Source of the DNA: JALNYB01 sp963676235
GTDB taxonomy: Archaea; Thermoplasmatota; Thermoplasmata; Methanomassiliicoccales; Methanomethylophilaceae
DNA length: 64,000 nucleotides
Direction of reading: 5' to 3'
Assembly: GCA_963676235.1 (NCBI GenBank)
Contig: OY781044.1
Span: forward strand, 868,001-932,000
Numbering within the stretch: position 1 is the first letter of the stretch; every line of letters begins with the position of its first letter. A model generated the notes under the pieces. The model was not told where the DNA came from. It made no database searches and worked only from the letters and a program-made list of their open reading frames with translations. Shown piece after piece: positions 18,754-27,610 of this stretch. The position numbers and the translations under genes were made by a program.

Positions 18754-19748
18754 TCTTTCACCTTACTTATCTCGTCGGGGGTGAAGATTCCTTTTTCGGT
18801 TATGAATCCGGTTACCAGATCTGCTGGGGTGACATCGAAGGCTGGGTTTAAAGCGGGTGAGCCAACAGGTGCGATCCTTTGATTGTACACTTCTGTTACT
18901 TCTTTCTCGGATCTCTGCTCTATGATGATGTCTCTTCCCGTTCTGGTCTTGAAATCGAATGTTGATATTGGTGCCGCTACATAGAACGGGATGCCGAAGT
19001 GTTTTGCGACTATCGCTTTGTCGAAGGTCCCGATCTTGTTGGCGAAATCTCCATTGGTTGCGATCCTATCTGCACCGGTAATGATCATATCGACTCCCTG
19101 CGACATGTAATATGCGGATGCGCCGTCTGGAATTATGGCATGGTCGATGTCTTCTTGATTCAGTTCCCATGCTGTCAATTGCATTCCCTGAAGGCGGGGA
19201 CGTGTTTCTGAAACGTAAACGAAGAACTTCTTGTGGTCTGCGTGTGCCTTCCTCATAGGTGCTAAGGCTGTTCCGACATCAACGGTTGCCAACGCGCCTG
19301 CGTTGCAGTGCGTCATGAGCTTCATTCCGTTCTTTATGAGTTCTCCGCCGTATTTTCCGATCTTTATGCATTTGTCAACCATCATCTGCGCGTAAGCATC
19401 TGCTGCTTCGATCGGATCTTTGCCCTTTTTGAGTTCGGCATACATATAATCCACGGCGTAGAATAGATCGTTAGCAGTAGGTCTTGCTGCTTTGATATCC
19501 TTCGAGGCTTTGTCAATATCGGATTTGGAGAGTGCTGCGAGGCACATTGCATATGCTGCGGTAGCACCTATAGACGGCGCTCCTCTTGTGGTCATGTTTT
19601 TTATGGCCTCTGCTACGTCAGGATATTCTGTGAATCCCACTATCTTGACCTCATGAGGGAGTTCCCTTTGATCTATCATCATGACCTTTTCATTCTCGAA
19701 CCATACTGCTCTTATGTCATCGTAACCCGTTTTGGTTCTTATTTTCAC
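18750..19748 (-). CDS. mtnA: S-methyl-5-thioribose-1-phosphate isomerase
   Basis: The product converts 5-methylthioribose-1-phosphate (or 5-deoxyribose-1-phosphate) to the ribulose form in methylthioadenosine and 5'-deoxyadenosine salvage. The TRGAPSIGATAAYA block, the catalytic Cys in MTHCNAGALATVDVGTALA and the acid in IITGADRIATNGDFANKIG are all present. The frame is open to ATG 19769, but a TATA box (RC of 19781-19789) predicts transcription near 19760 and GGAGAG lies 6 bases before a GTG at 19748, so the GTG is preferred (332 residues). It overlaps the aldolase gene and is divergent from an aldehyde dehydrogenase. Confidence 0.92.
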   Translation of the reverse strand: MKIRTKTGYDDIRAVWFENEKVMMIDQRELPHEVKIVGFTEYPDVAEAIKNMTTRGAPSIGATAAYAMCLAALSKSDIDKASKDIKAARPTANDLFYAVDYMYAELKKGKDPIEAADAYAQMMVDKCIKIGKYGGELIKNGMKLMTHCNAGALATVDVGTALAPMRKAHADHKKFFVYVSETRPRLQGMQLTAWELNQEDIDHAIIPDGASAYYMSQGVDMIITGADRIATNGDFANKIGTFDKAIVAKHFGIPFYVAAPISTFDFKTRTGRDIIIEQRSEKEVTEVYNQRIAPVGSPALNPAFDVTPADLVTGFITEKGIFTPDEISKVKE

Positions 19749-19817
19749 AACTATCTCTCCCGATGGCATTAATTATGTAAGATTATAAACTCTTTTGTAG
19801 GTTAAATTCACAACAAC

Positions 19818-19826
19818 TCTATATCT
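19818..19826 (+). promoter_or_regulatory. TATA box of the aldehyde dehydrogenase gene
   Basis: The sequence CTATATCTA is centred about 24 bases before the ATG at 19846, implying a leaderless or near-leaderless transcript. The 97-base gap up to the mtnA GTG also carries the oppositely oriented mtnA promoter, so the two units share a short divergent control region. Confidence 0.45.
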
Positions 19827-19845
19827 ATAGTGTCATACTAAATAC

Positions 19846-21393
19846 ATGGAACCGCTCAAATCGTTTAGTCCCATAACCCTGGAAGAAGTGGGCAGTGTGC
19901 CAACAGTAAGCAACGATGAGATCGATACAATCGTCATAAGAAGCAAGAACGCTCAGAAGCATTGGGCACAGTTCTCTGTAAAGGATAAAATATCAATGTT
20001 GAGAAGGCTGAGGGTTCTAATGGTCGATAATATCGATAAGATAGCATTCACTGTTCATCAGGAGACAGGAAAGCCAAAAGCAGAGGGATATAACACCGAG
20101 GTCCTATCTTCCGTAGCTATGGTATCATACTGTGAAGAACTTCTTAGCAAGTTCAAGTTCAAGAAGAAAGTAGATCAGGGACCGATGTCTTTGTTCACAG
20201 CATTCATGGGGAGATCATCATACATACAATACGTTCCGTTCGGCGTCATCGGAATAATTTCGTCATATAATTTTCCGTTCGCAATACCTTTTACGCAGAC
20301 CATTATGGCCGTTGCGGCAGGCAATGCAGCGATCATAAAGCCGTCATCTGATACGCCGCTTTCAGGATTCCTCATCGCGGATCTGTTTAAGGATGCAGGA
20401 TTTCCAGAAGGATTGGTATCTGCAATAGCAGGTCCAGGAGCGGGCGTTAAACTCGTATCCTGTGTCAATAAAGTAGTATTCACAGGAGGGACAGATACAG
20501 GGGCCAAGATCATGCAGGAAGCATCCAAGACGATAACCTCCATCGTTTTGGAACTTGGTGGAAAAGATGCAATGGTGGTACTCGAAGATGCAGATTTAGA
20601 CAGGACAGTATCTGCGGCAGTGTGGGGATCATTTGTTAACTCAGGACAAGTATGTGTCGGCATTAAGAGGATATACATTCACAGATCAATTTACAATGAT
20701 TTCGTGTCTAAGTATCTGGCCAAAGTAAAAGAACTGAAACAAGGAGACGGTTGGGAGGATCCCACAGTTTCTGTAGGCCCTATGATCAACGAACGTGAAA
20801 TGAATAGGATGTCCGAGGTTGTTAAAATGATAACAGATGAGGGCGGAACAATCATGACAGGAGGAAAACCTGCAGATATGAAAGGATATTTCTTCGAGCC
20901 TACTGTTGTTTCAGGGCTTCCTCAGGGTTCTGAGATGATCCCAAAGGAAATATTCGGTCCAATCGTTTCAGTGTTCCCGTTCGATTCGAATGAAGAAGCG
21001 GTTGAATTGGCCAACACGAGTCCGTATGCGTTAGGCGGTTCGGTTTGGACAAAAGACATCAAGAAGGGAGAGAATATCGCATCGAAGATCGATGTTGGTA
21101 CAGTGGATATCAACAATGCAGTCTATACTTATGGACTTCCTGCAACGCCGTGGGGCGGAATGGGGAAGAGTGGTTTCGGTGCTACACATGGAATAGACGG
21201 ATTTATGCAGATGTTGCATCCGCATCATATCCATATAGATCATGGAAAGCATCCTCGTGATCCTTGGTGGATGCCTTATACAGAAAGCGATACTCAACTT
21301 CAGAAGGAAATGGCAGAATCCTTCTTCGGAGATAAAGGTGGAAAGATAGCTGTCATAAGGAAGATAATGAAATCCCGTGACGGAAAGATTTGA
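19846..21393 (+). CDS. NAD(P)-dependent aldehyde dehydrogenase
   Basis: A 515-residue aldehyde dehydrogenase with a complete active site: oxyanion Asn in ISSYNFPFAIP, general base Glu in VLELGGKDAMVVL, and nucleophilic Cys in NSGQVCVGIKRI. The cofactor-site Lys in IIKPSSDTP is also present. Similarity is closest in style to succinate-semialdehyde/lactaldehyde dehydrogenases. It is divergent from mtnA-aldolase, whose products are small aldehydes, so oxidation of lactaldehyde (toward F420) or a related aldehyde is a reasonable guess, not proven. The C-terminal end, about 40 residues after the HHIHIDHGKHPRDPW segment, is longer than in most family members. Confidence 0.88.
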   Translation: MEPLKSFSPITLEEVGSVPTVSNDEIDTIVIRSKNAQKHWAQFSVKDKISMLRRLRVLMVDNIDKIAFTVHQETGKPKAEGYNTEVLSSVAMVSYCEELLSKFKFKKKVDQGPMSLFTAFMGRSSYIQYVPFGVIGIISSYNFPFAIPFTQTIMAVAAGNAAIIKPSSDTPLSGFLIADLFKDAGFPEGLVSAIAGPGAGVKLVSCVNKVVFTGGTDTGAKIMQEASKTITSIVLELGGKDAMVVLEDADLDRTVSAAVWGSFVNSGQVCVGIKRIYIHRSIYNDFVSKYLAKVKELKQGDGWEDPTVSVGPMINEREMNRMSEVVKMITDEGGTIMTGGKPADMKGYFFEPTVVSGLPQGSEMIPKEIFGPIVSVFPFDSNEEAVELANTSPYALGGSVWTKDIKKGENIASKIDVGTVDINNAVYTYGLPATPWGGMGKSGFGATHGIDGFMQMLHPHHIHIDHGKHPRDPWWMPYTESDTQLQKEMAESFFGDKGGKIAVIRKIMKSRDGKI

Positions 21394-22026
21394 TCAGTCG
21401 TATGAAGGTTCAAAGGTCAGAAGAACGCCGTTTCCCAAGACCTCGCTGTCTTCCAGAGAAAGTTTGATACCTCTCTCTGCGACCCATCCTTCTCCGTCTG
21501 CCGGAGTTGGGGCGGTCCTTCCGCCGATCAGAAGTCCACCGACGAACACAGTGTATTTATCGACGAGTTTTTCTTTGAAAAACGAGGCAATGGTCTCTCC
21601 GCCGCCTTCGACGAGGATATTTTCAATACCCATCTCTTCGGCTAGTTCTTCCATTATCTTTGTAAGATTGATCTTATCATCCGATCTGATGGTCTCTTCG
21701 CAGTCCCATTCTTTGGTGCAGTTCTTTGTTGTGACCATTATCGTGGGGGCTTGATCGTTTAGCACGAGTGCATCATCAGGCGTTCTTCCGTCTGGATCCA
21801 GAACGATACGGACAGGATTGGAATCATAATCTAGGCCTTTCACTGTTAGATGAGGATTATCCGATATGATGGTTCCCACACCTACAAGGATGGCATCATA
21901 TTTCTTTCTGAGATTTTTGACACGAGCCTTGTCCTCTTCGGATGAGATGGAAATCTGTTTTCTCTCAACGCCTGCGATCTTTCCATCTGCGGACATGGCG
22001 CAGTTAACATGAATGAATGGTCTCAT
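21394..22026 (-). CDS. Diaminohydroxyphosphoribosylaminopyrimidine reductase (RibD C-domain / ArfC type)
   Basis: A 210-residue single-domain reductase of the RibD C-terminal/dihydrofolate-reductase-like fold. MRPFIHVNCAMSADGKIAG at the start, VGVGTIISDNPHLTVKG in the middle and NILVEGGGETIASFF further on are hallmark blocks. In archaea this stand-alone enzyme reduces the ribosylaminopyrimidinone 5'-phosphate on the way to riboflavin and the F420 deazaflavin. It overlaps rtcA by 4 bases, so the two are co-transcribed although functionally unrelated. arfB, an earlier step of the same pathway, lies at the other end of the window. Confidence 0.9.
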   Translation of the reverse strand: MRPFIHVNCAMSADGKIAGVERKQISISSEEDKARVKNLRKKYDAILVGVGTIISDNPHLTVKGLDYDSNPVRIVLDPDGRTPDDALVLNDQAPTIMVTTKNCTKEWDCEETIRSDDKINLTKIMEELAEEMGIENILVEGGGETIASFFKEKLVDKYTVFVGGLLIGGRTAPTPADGEGWVAERGIKLSLEDSEVLGNGVLLTFEPSYD

Positions 22027-23054
22027 AATCCCTCACCTGGTGAAACTGTGAAATGATATCCGTCGTTCTTACGTTCAACGCCGAATCTCACATCTAAGAA
22101 TGATTCTAAAGTGTCCATCTGACTAAGAAGGTGCTTACTGATCCTCGAAACAACGAATCCGCTCCTTCCTTCAGCCATGGCCATGTACGGTAGCAGTTGA
22201 TCTGCGGTATGGACATCTACGGTAGAACCTGCGCTGATCTCTTGAAGGAGGTCGTTCGCAGCATCTATTCCCGATTGTTCTGCCGAATGTCCTCTGGATG
22301 TGAGGACGTTGCTTGAAAGTTTTCCGTTCTCATATTCTGCAACTATAACAAGACCTGCACCGCGGGATATTCCGTTACTTTTCTGAATTTCGAAGTCGAC
22401 GTCGTATTCCGGTGCCAATGTTTCCTTGCAGGCAGTCATCATATCATTTCCAATCCTTTCGGGAAGGTGTTGTACAAAGCATCTGCCTTTTATCGATTTC
22501 AATTCGCCGAGGTCCATGAGTTCCAAAGGCTGGATCTTTCCGATAGGTTCCAGTTTTGCGATGACATGTCCTCCGCCTAGGGGGTAGAATCCTCTTTCTA
22601 CGATGTCTACGCGGGCATTGATATCCATTCTCTTCATCAATGGGAACAGTACCAGCTCATACGAGTCCAATGGAGGTGCCCACATGACGTTCGTTCCGCC
22701 GATGATATCAAGTGTCAGTGTTTCTTTATAGTTCTTGGCTGCCAATAATGCTGCCTGAAGCACAAGACTTATGCTTCCTGCAGTTCCTATATCCATTTGG
22801 ATGTTCGTAATCTGTTTGTTTCCAGGTTCGAAGATAAGATCGCTCGAGCCTACAGTATTTCCCTCGACCTTGGACCCAGTCATCATGGCTACGGCATTGA
22901 TCGCAGTAGTATGTTGTTTAGATAACCCGTTGGTAGGGCGGTTCTCTCTTATCCTGGTCAGTTTCGTGGGGATCCCGGTAAGTGCTGAAAGCGCTACAGA
23001 TGTACGCACCATCTGGCCTCCGCCTTCGCCTCTTGAACTGTCGATCTCCAACAT
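22023..23054 (-). CDS. rtcA: RNA 3'-terminal phosphate cyclase
   Basis: A protein of 343 residues that converts RNA 3'-phosphate ends to 2',3'-cyclic phosphates using ATP, through an adenylated histidine. The family start EIDSSRGEGGGQMVRTS, the middle FYPLGGGHVIAKLEPI and the active-site region SRGHSAEQSGIDAAND (with the catalytic His) are present. A TATA box (RC of about 23080-23089) fits a transcript beginning just before the ATG at 23054; an in-frame ATG at 23066 is the alternative. It leads the rtcA-arfC pair, downstream of tRNA-Gly. Confidence 0.93.
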   Translation of the reverse strand: MLEIDSSRGEGGGQMVRTSVALSALTGIPTKLTRIRENRPTNGLSKQHTTAINAVAMMTGSKVEGNTVGSSDLIFEPGNKQITNIQMDIGTAGSISLVLQAALLAAKNYKETLTLDIIGGTNVMWAPPLDSYELVLFPLMKRMDINARVDIVERGFYPLGGGHVIAKLEPIGKIQPLELMDLGELKSIKGRCFVQHLPERIGNDMMTACKETLAPEYDVDFEIQKSNGISRGAGLVIVAEYENGKLSSNVLTSRGHSAEQSGIDAANDLLQEISAGSTVDVHTADQLLPYMAMAEGRSGFVVSRISKHLLSQMDTLESFLDVRFGVERKNDGYHFTVSPGEGL

Positions 23055-23104
23055 AAGGAGACGCATAGCGTAAGGGCTCTTATATATTTTCTAATTACGA
23101 AAAG

Positions 23105-23176
23105 TGCGATAGCCGGGATTCGAACCCGGGTCAGAGGCTTGGGAAGCACCCGTCTTGACCACTGGACTACTATCGC
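23105..23176 (-). tRNA. tRNA-Gly (CCC)
   Basis: Cloverleaf on the minus strand: acceptor GCGATAG pairs with CTATCGC, discriminator A; T-arm GGGTTCGAATCCC. The seven-base anticodon loop TTCCCAA gives anticodon CCC, glycine. One mismatch (T29-C41) is seen in the anticodon stem. No intron; CCA is not encoded. Confidence 0.92.
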
Positions 23177-23267
23177 TCCATTTCAGGTATGATGTAACTA
23201 TTATTTTAGCCTCACTTGATTATTCAGCGGTATGTTTTTAATACTTCTTCATTAATCAGGCTACATC

Positions 23268-23340
23268 GGGCTCATGGTCTAGGGGTTATGACGTCGCCCT
23301 TACAAGGCGGAGGTCGCCGGTTCAAATCCGGCTGGGCCCA
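23268..23340 (+). tRNA. tRNA-Val (TAC)
   Basis: Acceptor GGGCTCA pairs with TGGGCCC with one G-T pair, discriminator A. Anticodon loop CTTACAA gives UAC, valine. T-arm GCCGGTTCAAATCCGGC is perfect. It is nearly identical in the core to the tRNA-Val at 24414-24486, which lies in the opposite direction. Confidence 0.94.
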
Positions 23341-23530
23341 CTCCTCAGTTTTTGTTATGTTTGCATCGTTGCACGCATAAATTCTAGTTTTAAGGGATTT
23401 CTTACAGAACTTTTTAATATCAGCTATTTCCATTAGATGGACGATACAACCAACCATGATGTATCGAATCTCGGATCTATTTCAATCTTCCTCTGTAAAT
23501 AGGTCCGAGATAATTATTTCGGGGAATGTA

Positions 23531-24403
23531 ATGAAAAAATGCAACAGATGCGGATACGAATGGAACGGAACCACAATGAGCCCGATTCGATGTCCTCATT
23601 GTAAGTCGACAAGATGGAATGTTCCTGTAAAATACAATAGATGTGTCAGATGTGATGCACAGTGGGAACAGAGGGGGTCGTCTACTCCACGTTACTGTCC
23701 TGAATGTCATTCAGATCTCTGGAATATTCCTGCAGATACATTCATATGCCCTAAGTGTGGAAAGGAACGCAAACTCAGATCCAACAGTCGTAAAGGGCTT
23801 TGTCCAGATTGTGACAGGTATCATAGTAACAAATGGGAAAAAAAGTACAAAGAAGGCAGTAAAATGTTATCAAGTAAAGGAAAAACAGATTTCGTTCTTT
23901 GGAACGACGGCAAAGGACACATTCTCAGATATTTGGCAGACACGGATGGTCTGGCATATCTTTGGGATGATGGAAAGATAATAGGTTCTGTGAATTTTAA
24001 CTGTTGGTGCAGATCAAGGGGACTCACTGCTGAATCTTTCACATGGAAACTCAGTGAGGAAAGAGCACAATACGAACTCGGGATTCTTGCGAACGAGATC
24101 TTGGCATCAAGTGATGATTATAGACATAAAGCGGATATTTTCATGGAACTTCATGGAATGGACCGTATTGAAGCCGAGGTTTATGCTTTGAAAGAATCAG
24201 GGATGGATGCCATGCCGATAGCTTTGAAATTGGGAATTGTTTATGCAGATGTTGTTTCTTCGCTGTCCACGGCATCATCAAAGGTCAATATGACTCACGA
24301 GAAAGGAAGCAATCTGCGTATGGATGCCGTAGTGAAAGCATATTCGGCGTACAAGGAAGGCAAGATGGAAACCATGCCTGTACGCGAGTTCAAAGCAAAG
24401 TGA
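23531..24403 (+). CDS. Uncharacterised protein with three N-terminal zinc ribbons
   Basis: No named family recognised. From the ATG at 23531 (290 residues) the protein has three successive ribbons: CNRCGYEW with CPHCKSTRW, then CVRCDAQW with CPECHSDLW, then CPKCGKERK with CPDCDRY, within about the first 110 residues. Each of the first two ends in a similar RWNVP / LWNIP phrase, so they arose by duplication. The middle third has aromatic-rich segments such as AYLWDDGKIIGSVNFNCW, and the C terminus is helical with a helix-turn-helix-like stretch GMDAMPIALKLGIVYADVV. DNA or RNA binding is a guess. An earlier start at 23456 would add 25 residues without similarity; GGGG before 23531 favours the later one. 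It sits between two inverted tRNA-Val genes. Confidence 0.65.
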   Translation: MKKCNRCGYEWNGTTMSPIRCPHCKSTRWNVPVKYNRCVRCDAQWEQRGSSTPRYCPECHSDLWNIPADTFICPKCGKERKLRSNSRKGLCPDCDRYHSNKWEKKYKEGSKMLSSKGKTDFVLWNDGKGHILRYLADTDGLAYLWDDGKIIGSVNFNCWCRSRGLTAESFTWKLSEERAQYELGILANEILASSDDYRHKADIFMELHGMDRIEAEVYALKESGMDAMPIALKLGIVYADVVSSLSTASSKVNMTHEKGSNLRMDAVVKAYSAYKEGKMETMPVREFKAK

Positions 24404-24413
24404 AAAGAAATGG

Positions 24414-24486
24414 TGGACCCGGCCGGATTTGAACCGGCGACCTCCGCCGTGTGAAGGCGACGTCATAACCCCTAGACCACAAGTCC
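24414..24486 (-). tRNA. tRNA-Val (CAC)
   Basis: Acceptor GGACTTG pairs with CGGGTCC, discriminator A. Anticodon loop TTCACAC gives CAC, valine. D-arm and T-arm sequences match the tRNA-Val (TAC) at 23268 almost base for base; the two differ in acceptor stem and anticodon loop. No intron. Confidence 0.94.
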
Positions 24487-24568
24487 GATGCCGGTCTATT
24501 AGATTCGGTGTATTTAACCGTTAATGTAAGCAAAAACATTAACATAGCTCTCATCAATACATACATCT

Positions 24569-25969
24569 ATGGTGGACATCGAGACAGAATGCCAAAAAGG
24601 AGCCTACGACGAGCACAAGTTCGAAATAGCGTTCCAAAGTGTACTTCAGACGGAGAAGAAGGATTATCCGTCCTATATAGGCGGATTCAAGGTAGCATCG
24701 GGAAACGATTTCATAGTCAAAAGTCCGATCGATAATACCATCGATTTCGGTCATTTTCAGGAACCCGAGGATGGCATTACAGATACAGCCGCGGAAGCGG
24801 CGTTGAAAGCATATGAATCCTGGTCGATGGTAGAGGTATCCGAAAGGGTAAAGTATTTCGAGAAAGCGTTGGAAATGATATGCGCTCAGAGATACAGATT
24901 GGCATCGATCGTCGTCCTCAGTGCGGGAATGACAAGATGTGAGGCCCTTGCAGAGGTAGATCGTCTCATCGATATCATTCAGACAGAGTGCGACAGGACA
25001 AAGGTCCTCAAGGGAAAGCCTATGGGCGTTTGGGGAATAGTCACCACACACAGTTCGCCTTTGGCAGCACCGGCGGGATTTGCGGTTGCCGCAATGCTAG
25101 GGGGCAATTCCGTTATCGTGATGCCTTCTGTATATTGTCCGCTCCCGGTGTACGCAGTTTACGAGATACTTGTGAAAGCAGGTCTTCCGGACGGCGTGAT
25201 GAATCTGATCGTGGATCGCAAGGAGAAGACTCAGGAGACACTTGCCAACGATCCACGCCTGGCAGGAGTGGTCGCATCAGGTTCAGGAAAGATCCTAGAT
25301 GACATGATGTTCCTCCAGGTAGATGATGAGATATCATTCATAAACGAGATCAAAGGAATGAATCCTGCGATAGTCTATAAGCCTTCAGATATGAAGAAGA
25401 CCGTCAAAGACATAATCTCGTCTGCATTCAGATACAGCGGTCAAAGCATATACTCGACATCAAAGGTCATACTCTTCATGGAAGACGATCAGGCGTTCAT
25501 GGATGAATTCATAGAACAGATGAAGAATGTCAGGGTCGATGATCCGGCAGATCCAGGAGCAACAATGGGGCCGATGATCTCAGAAGATAATTTCAAACAG
25601 TTGAATGAGACCCTTAAAAAGGTCAGTAATTGTGTGATCATGGGTGGAAAGAAGGTATCAACCGAATTCACCCAGAATGGTTCCTACGTTTCACCTGCTG
25701 TATTGATCGGACTCGATGACGATGACGACCTAACATACATGGATTTCGGATTCCCGCTTCTTTACATAAAGGTCGTTCCGACCATCGATGAAGCATTCGA
25801 AGAGCTCGCATATACAGAATGCGGGCAGTCTGCAGGCATATTCACCAAAGATCAGAAGGTCATTGAAAAATTCCTCAAAGACTCAGAGGTTCCAGAGGTC
25901 TTTGTCAACAAGTGTAATGAAGATCTTCCGGTGGCAGCTTCTGCAAAGATCGATAATTTCATAAGATAA
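24569..25969 (+). CDS. Aldehyde dehydrogenase-fold protein lacking catalytic residues
   Basis: A 466-residue member of the aldehyde dehydrogenase superfamily that appears catalytically dead. Alignment by eye with the gene at 19846 places GQSIYSTSKVI over the normal GQ-x-C motif, so the nucleophilic Cys is Ile; the oxyanion Asn site reads TTHSSPLAAP, where Asn is Ser; the cofactor Lys of KPS is Met (VIVMPSVYCP). The Glu region NEIKGMNPAIVY is kept. Fold and length are preserved and the frame is intact, so it is under selection and not a decaying gene. A structural or binding role is possible; function unknown. It has its own promoter after tRNA-Val. Confidence 0.75.
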   Translation: MVDIETECQKGAYDEHKFEIAFQSVLQTEKKDYPSYIGGFKVASGNDFIVKSPIDNTIDFGHFQEPEDGITDTAAEAALKAYESWSMVEVSERVKYFEKALEMICAQRYRLASIVVLSAGMTRCEALAEVDRLIDIIQTECDRTKVLKGKPMGVWGIVTTHSSPLAAPAGFAVAAMLGGNSVIVMPSVYCPLPVYAVYEILVKAGLPDGVMNLIVDRKEKTQETLANDPRLAGVVASGSGKILDDMMFLQVDDEISFINEIKGMNPAIVYKPSDMKKTVKDIISSAFRYSGQSIYSTSKVILFMEDDQAFMDEFIEQMKNVRVDDPADPGATMGPMISEDNFKQLNETLKKVSNCVIMGGKKVSTEFTQNGSYVSPAVLIGLDDDDDLTYMDFGFPLLYIKVVPTIDEAFEELAYTECGQSAGIFTKDQKVIEKFLKDSEVPEVFVNKCNEDLPVAASAKIDNFIR

Positions 25970-25973
25970 GGGG

Positions 25974-26666
25974 TCAAACCCCTCTTATCTTAACATTTTT
26001 TACAAACTTTTTAGCGGCATTTGCCATTTTTATCAATTCTGAATTGGAACTCAGTTTCATCTGTGCATATTCGGTATTCGATACGTTCTTTGGGTCGAAT
26101 TGCTGGATTATGTAGCTTTTGGCATTTTTGATATCTTTAGCGATGGAGCCGATGTCTTCAGGTGTCAGATCGGAAGTTATCACGGTTTTGAATTCATTCT
26201 CAATACCGGAATCGAATATTATTTCAATGCTTCTTATGATATTATCCACATCGACCTTTGTTCCTGCAGACTTCGAATATCTTTCACTCGATAGCGGAGC
26301 CATGATGTTCAGGCAGACGCAGTCCACCATACCCGCTCCGATGAGATCATCTAAATTGTTTGGATTGTTTCCGTTCGTATCCAATTTGATCTTCAGACCT
26401 AATTTCTTCAGTTCTTTCAGGAATTTGTACAGATCTGCATTATCTGTAGGTTCTCCGCCGGAGATCACGGCAGCATCTAAAAAGTCCTTGTTTTCCTTGA
26501 TATAATCGAAGATCGCATCAGGATCTATGTCATCGCCGCTGTCTTTTTCAATGAACTTAAAATTACAATAAGGGCACTTGAAAGTGCAACCCGAGATCAG
26601 GATCTTGCAGGCATTTCTTCCTTCCCAATCTCGGAGGGCGGTCTTTTCAAACCCTGCGATCTTCAT
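25974..26666 (-). CDS. Radical SAM activating enzyme, NrdG2-like
   Basis: A 230-residue radical S-adenosylmethionine protein. The cluster-binding motif C-x3-C-x2-C is CTFKCPYC in ILISGCTFKCPYCNFKF, followed by the SAM-binding VISGGEPTDN. The start KTALRDWEGRNACKILISGC is that of the archaeal/bacterial anaerobic ribonucleotide-reductase activating protein subgroup (NrdG2). No class III reductase (nrdD) lies beside it, so its partner must be elsewhere. It follows the ACT-domain gene by one base, implying an operon in which both may respond to the same cue. Confidence 0.85.
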   Translation of the reverse strand: MKIAGFEKTALRDWEGRNACKILISGCTFKCPYCNFKFIEKDSGDDIDPDAIFDYIKENKDFLDAAVISGGEPTDNADLYKFLKELKKLGLKIKLDTNGNNPNNLDDLIGAGMVDCVCLNIMAPLSSERYSKSAGTKVDVDNIIRSIEIIFDSGIENEFKTVITSDLTPEDIGSIAKDIKNAKSYIIQQFDPKNVSNTEYAQMKLSSNSELIKMANAAKKFVKNVKIRGV

Positions 26667-26667
26667 A

Positions 26668-27576
26668 TCAGTTCAGCTTTTTTATGTCTTTTAGTTCAAA
26701 GACGCCGTTCAGTTCATTGAGATATGTCGGAACTTTATTCTGCAAGTCTTCAAAGGAGGTCTTGCAGTTCTTCATATCCGCGACTATTTCGATGGACATG
26801 GTCTGATATGCGATCATGATCTTCGAGAACACCGAGATAAGATTGATGTTCTCTTCAGCGAAGATATTCAGTGCCTTATCTATTGTTCCAGGGCAGTCTG
26901 GGATATTAAGATTGACTTTGATGAGTTTCGTGTCCTGTTTAAAGAATACAACAGATACAAGCCAGGAACTCGGATCCACGGTTATCATCACTTCGGTATC
27001 ATTGACATCATTGAGGATATCGCCGTATTCTATGTTCAGATCGAACGTATCATTAGTAAGTGTAATGGGTGCGCCATGCCTGAGTTCTTCTTTGATTTGG
27101 TTCTCAGAATCCTTGCGGAATATCCTTCCTATGTTCGCCGGTTTGATACTTACATATTTGATCTTGTCAACAGACGGGTCGTTCACAGCTTTTAGCTGAG
27201 CGAATCTTTCTTTGATGATGTCGCCTTCTCCTGCGAAGTTGAGTTCTCCCATGATGTTCCAAATGATCGTCGTGTCTGAAATTCCGTTCAGTGATACAGA
27301 GTTAAGGATGTTGATGCCCTGATCGCATAGGAATTTTGCTGATTGAACTGTGGATCCCGGAACATCCTCCATGTAAACGTTGATGTTAGTGAGTGTGCGG
27401 AAGTTCTCCTGGGGATACATTGAAAGGATCAATTCGTATCTCTTAGGTCCTTTTTCGGGATATTTGAAAAGGGTACTGTATATGTACCCGCCCTCTACAA
27501 GACCCATAATATCCGACAGCAATTTGTCTATCTTGATCTTGTTATCTTTGATCTCTGTGAATTCCCAGCTCTTCAT
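26668..27576 (-). CDS. ACT-domain protein, two ACT repeats
   Basis: A 302-residue protein of unknown role. Two ACT-like segments can be seen: an N-terminal one around TNINVYMEDVPGSTVQSAK with GINILNSVSLNG, and a C-terminal one around VNLNIPDCPGTIDKALNIF with NINLISVFSKIM. ACT domains usually bind small ligands, often amino acids, and regulate enzymes or transcription. No catalytic or DNA-binding domain is recognised between them. It is directly upstream of the radical-SAM activase, so a ligand-sensing function connected with that gene is possible but unproven. Confidence 0.7.
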   Translation of the reverse strand: MKSWEFTEIKDNKIKIDKLLSDIMGLVEGGYIYSTLFKYPEKGPKRYELILSMYPQENFRTLTNINVYMEDVPGSTVQSAKFLCDQGINILNSVSLNGISDTTIIWNIMGELNFAGEGDIIKERFAQLKAVNDPSVDKIKYVSIKPANIGRIFRKDSENQIKEELRHGAPITLTNDTFDLNIEYGDILNDVNDTEVMITVDPSSWLVSVVFFKQDTKLIKVNLNIPDCPGTIDKALNIFAEENINLISVFSKIMIAYQTMSIEIVADMKNCKTSFEDLQNKVPTYLNELNGVFELKDIKKLN

Positions 27577-27610
27577 GGCACATCCTCTGAATATGGGTTA
27601 TTGATTAGGC

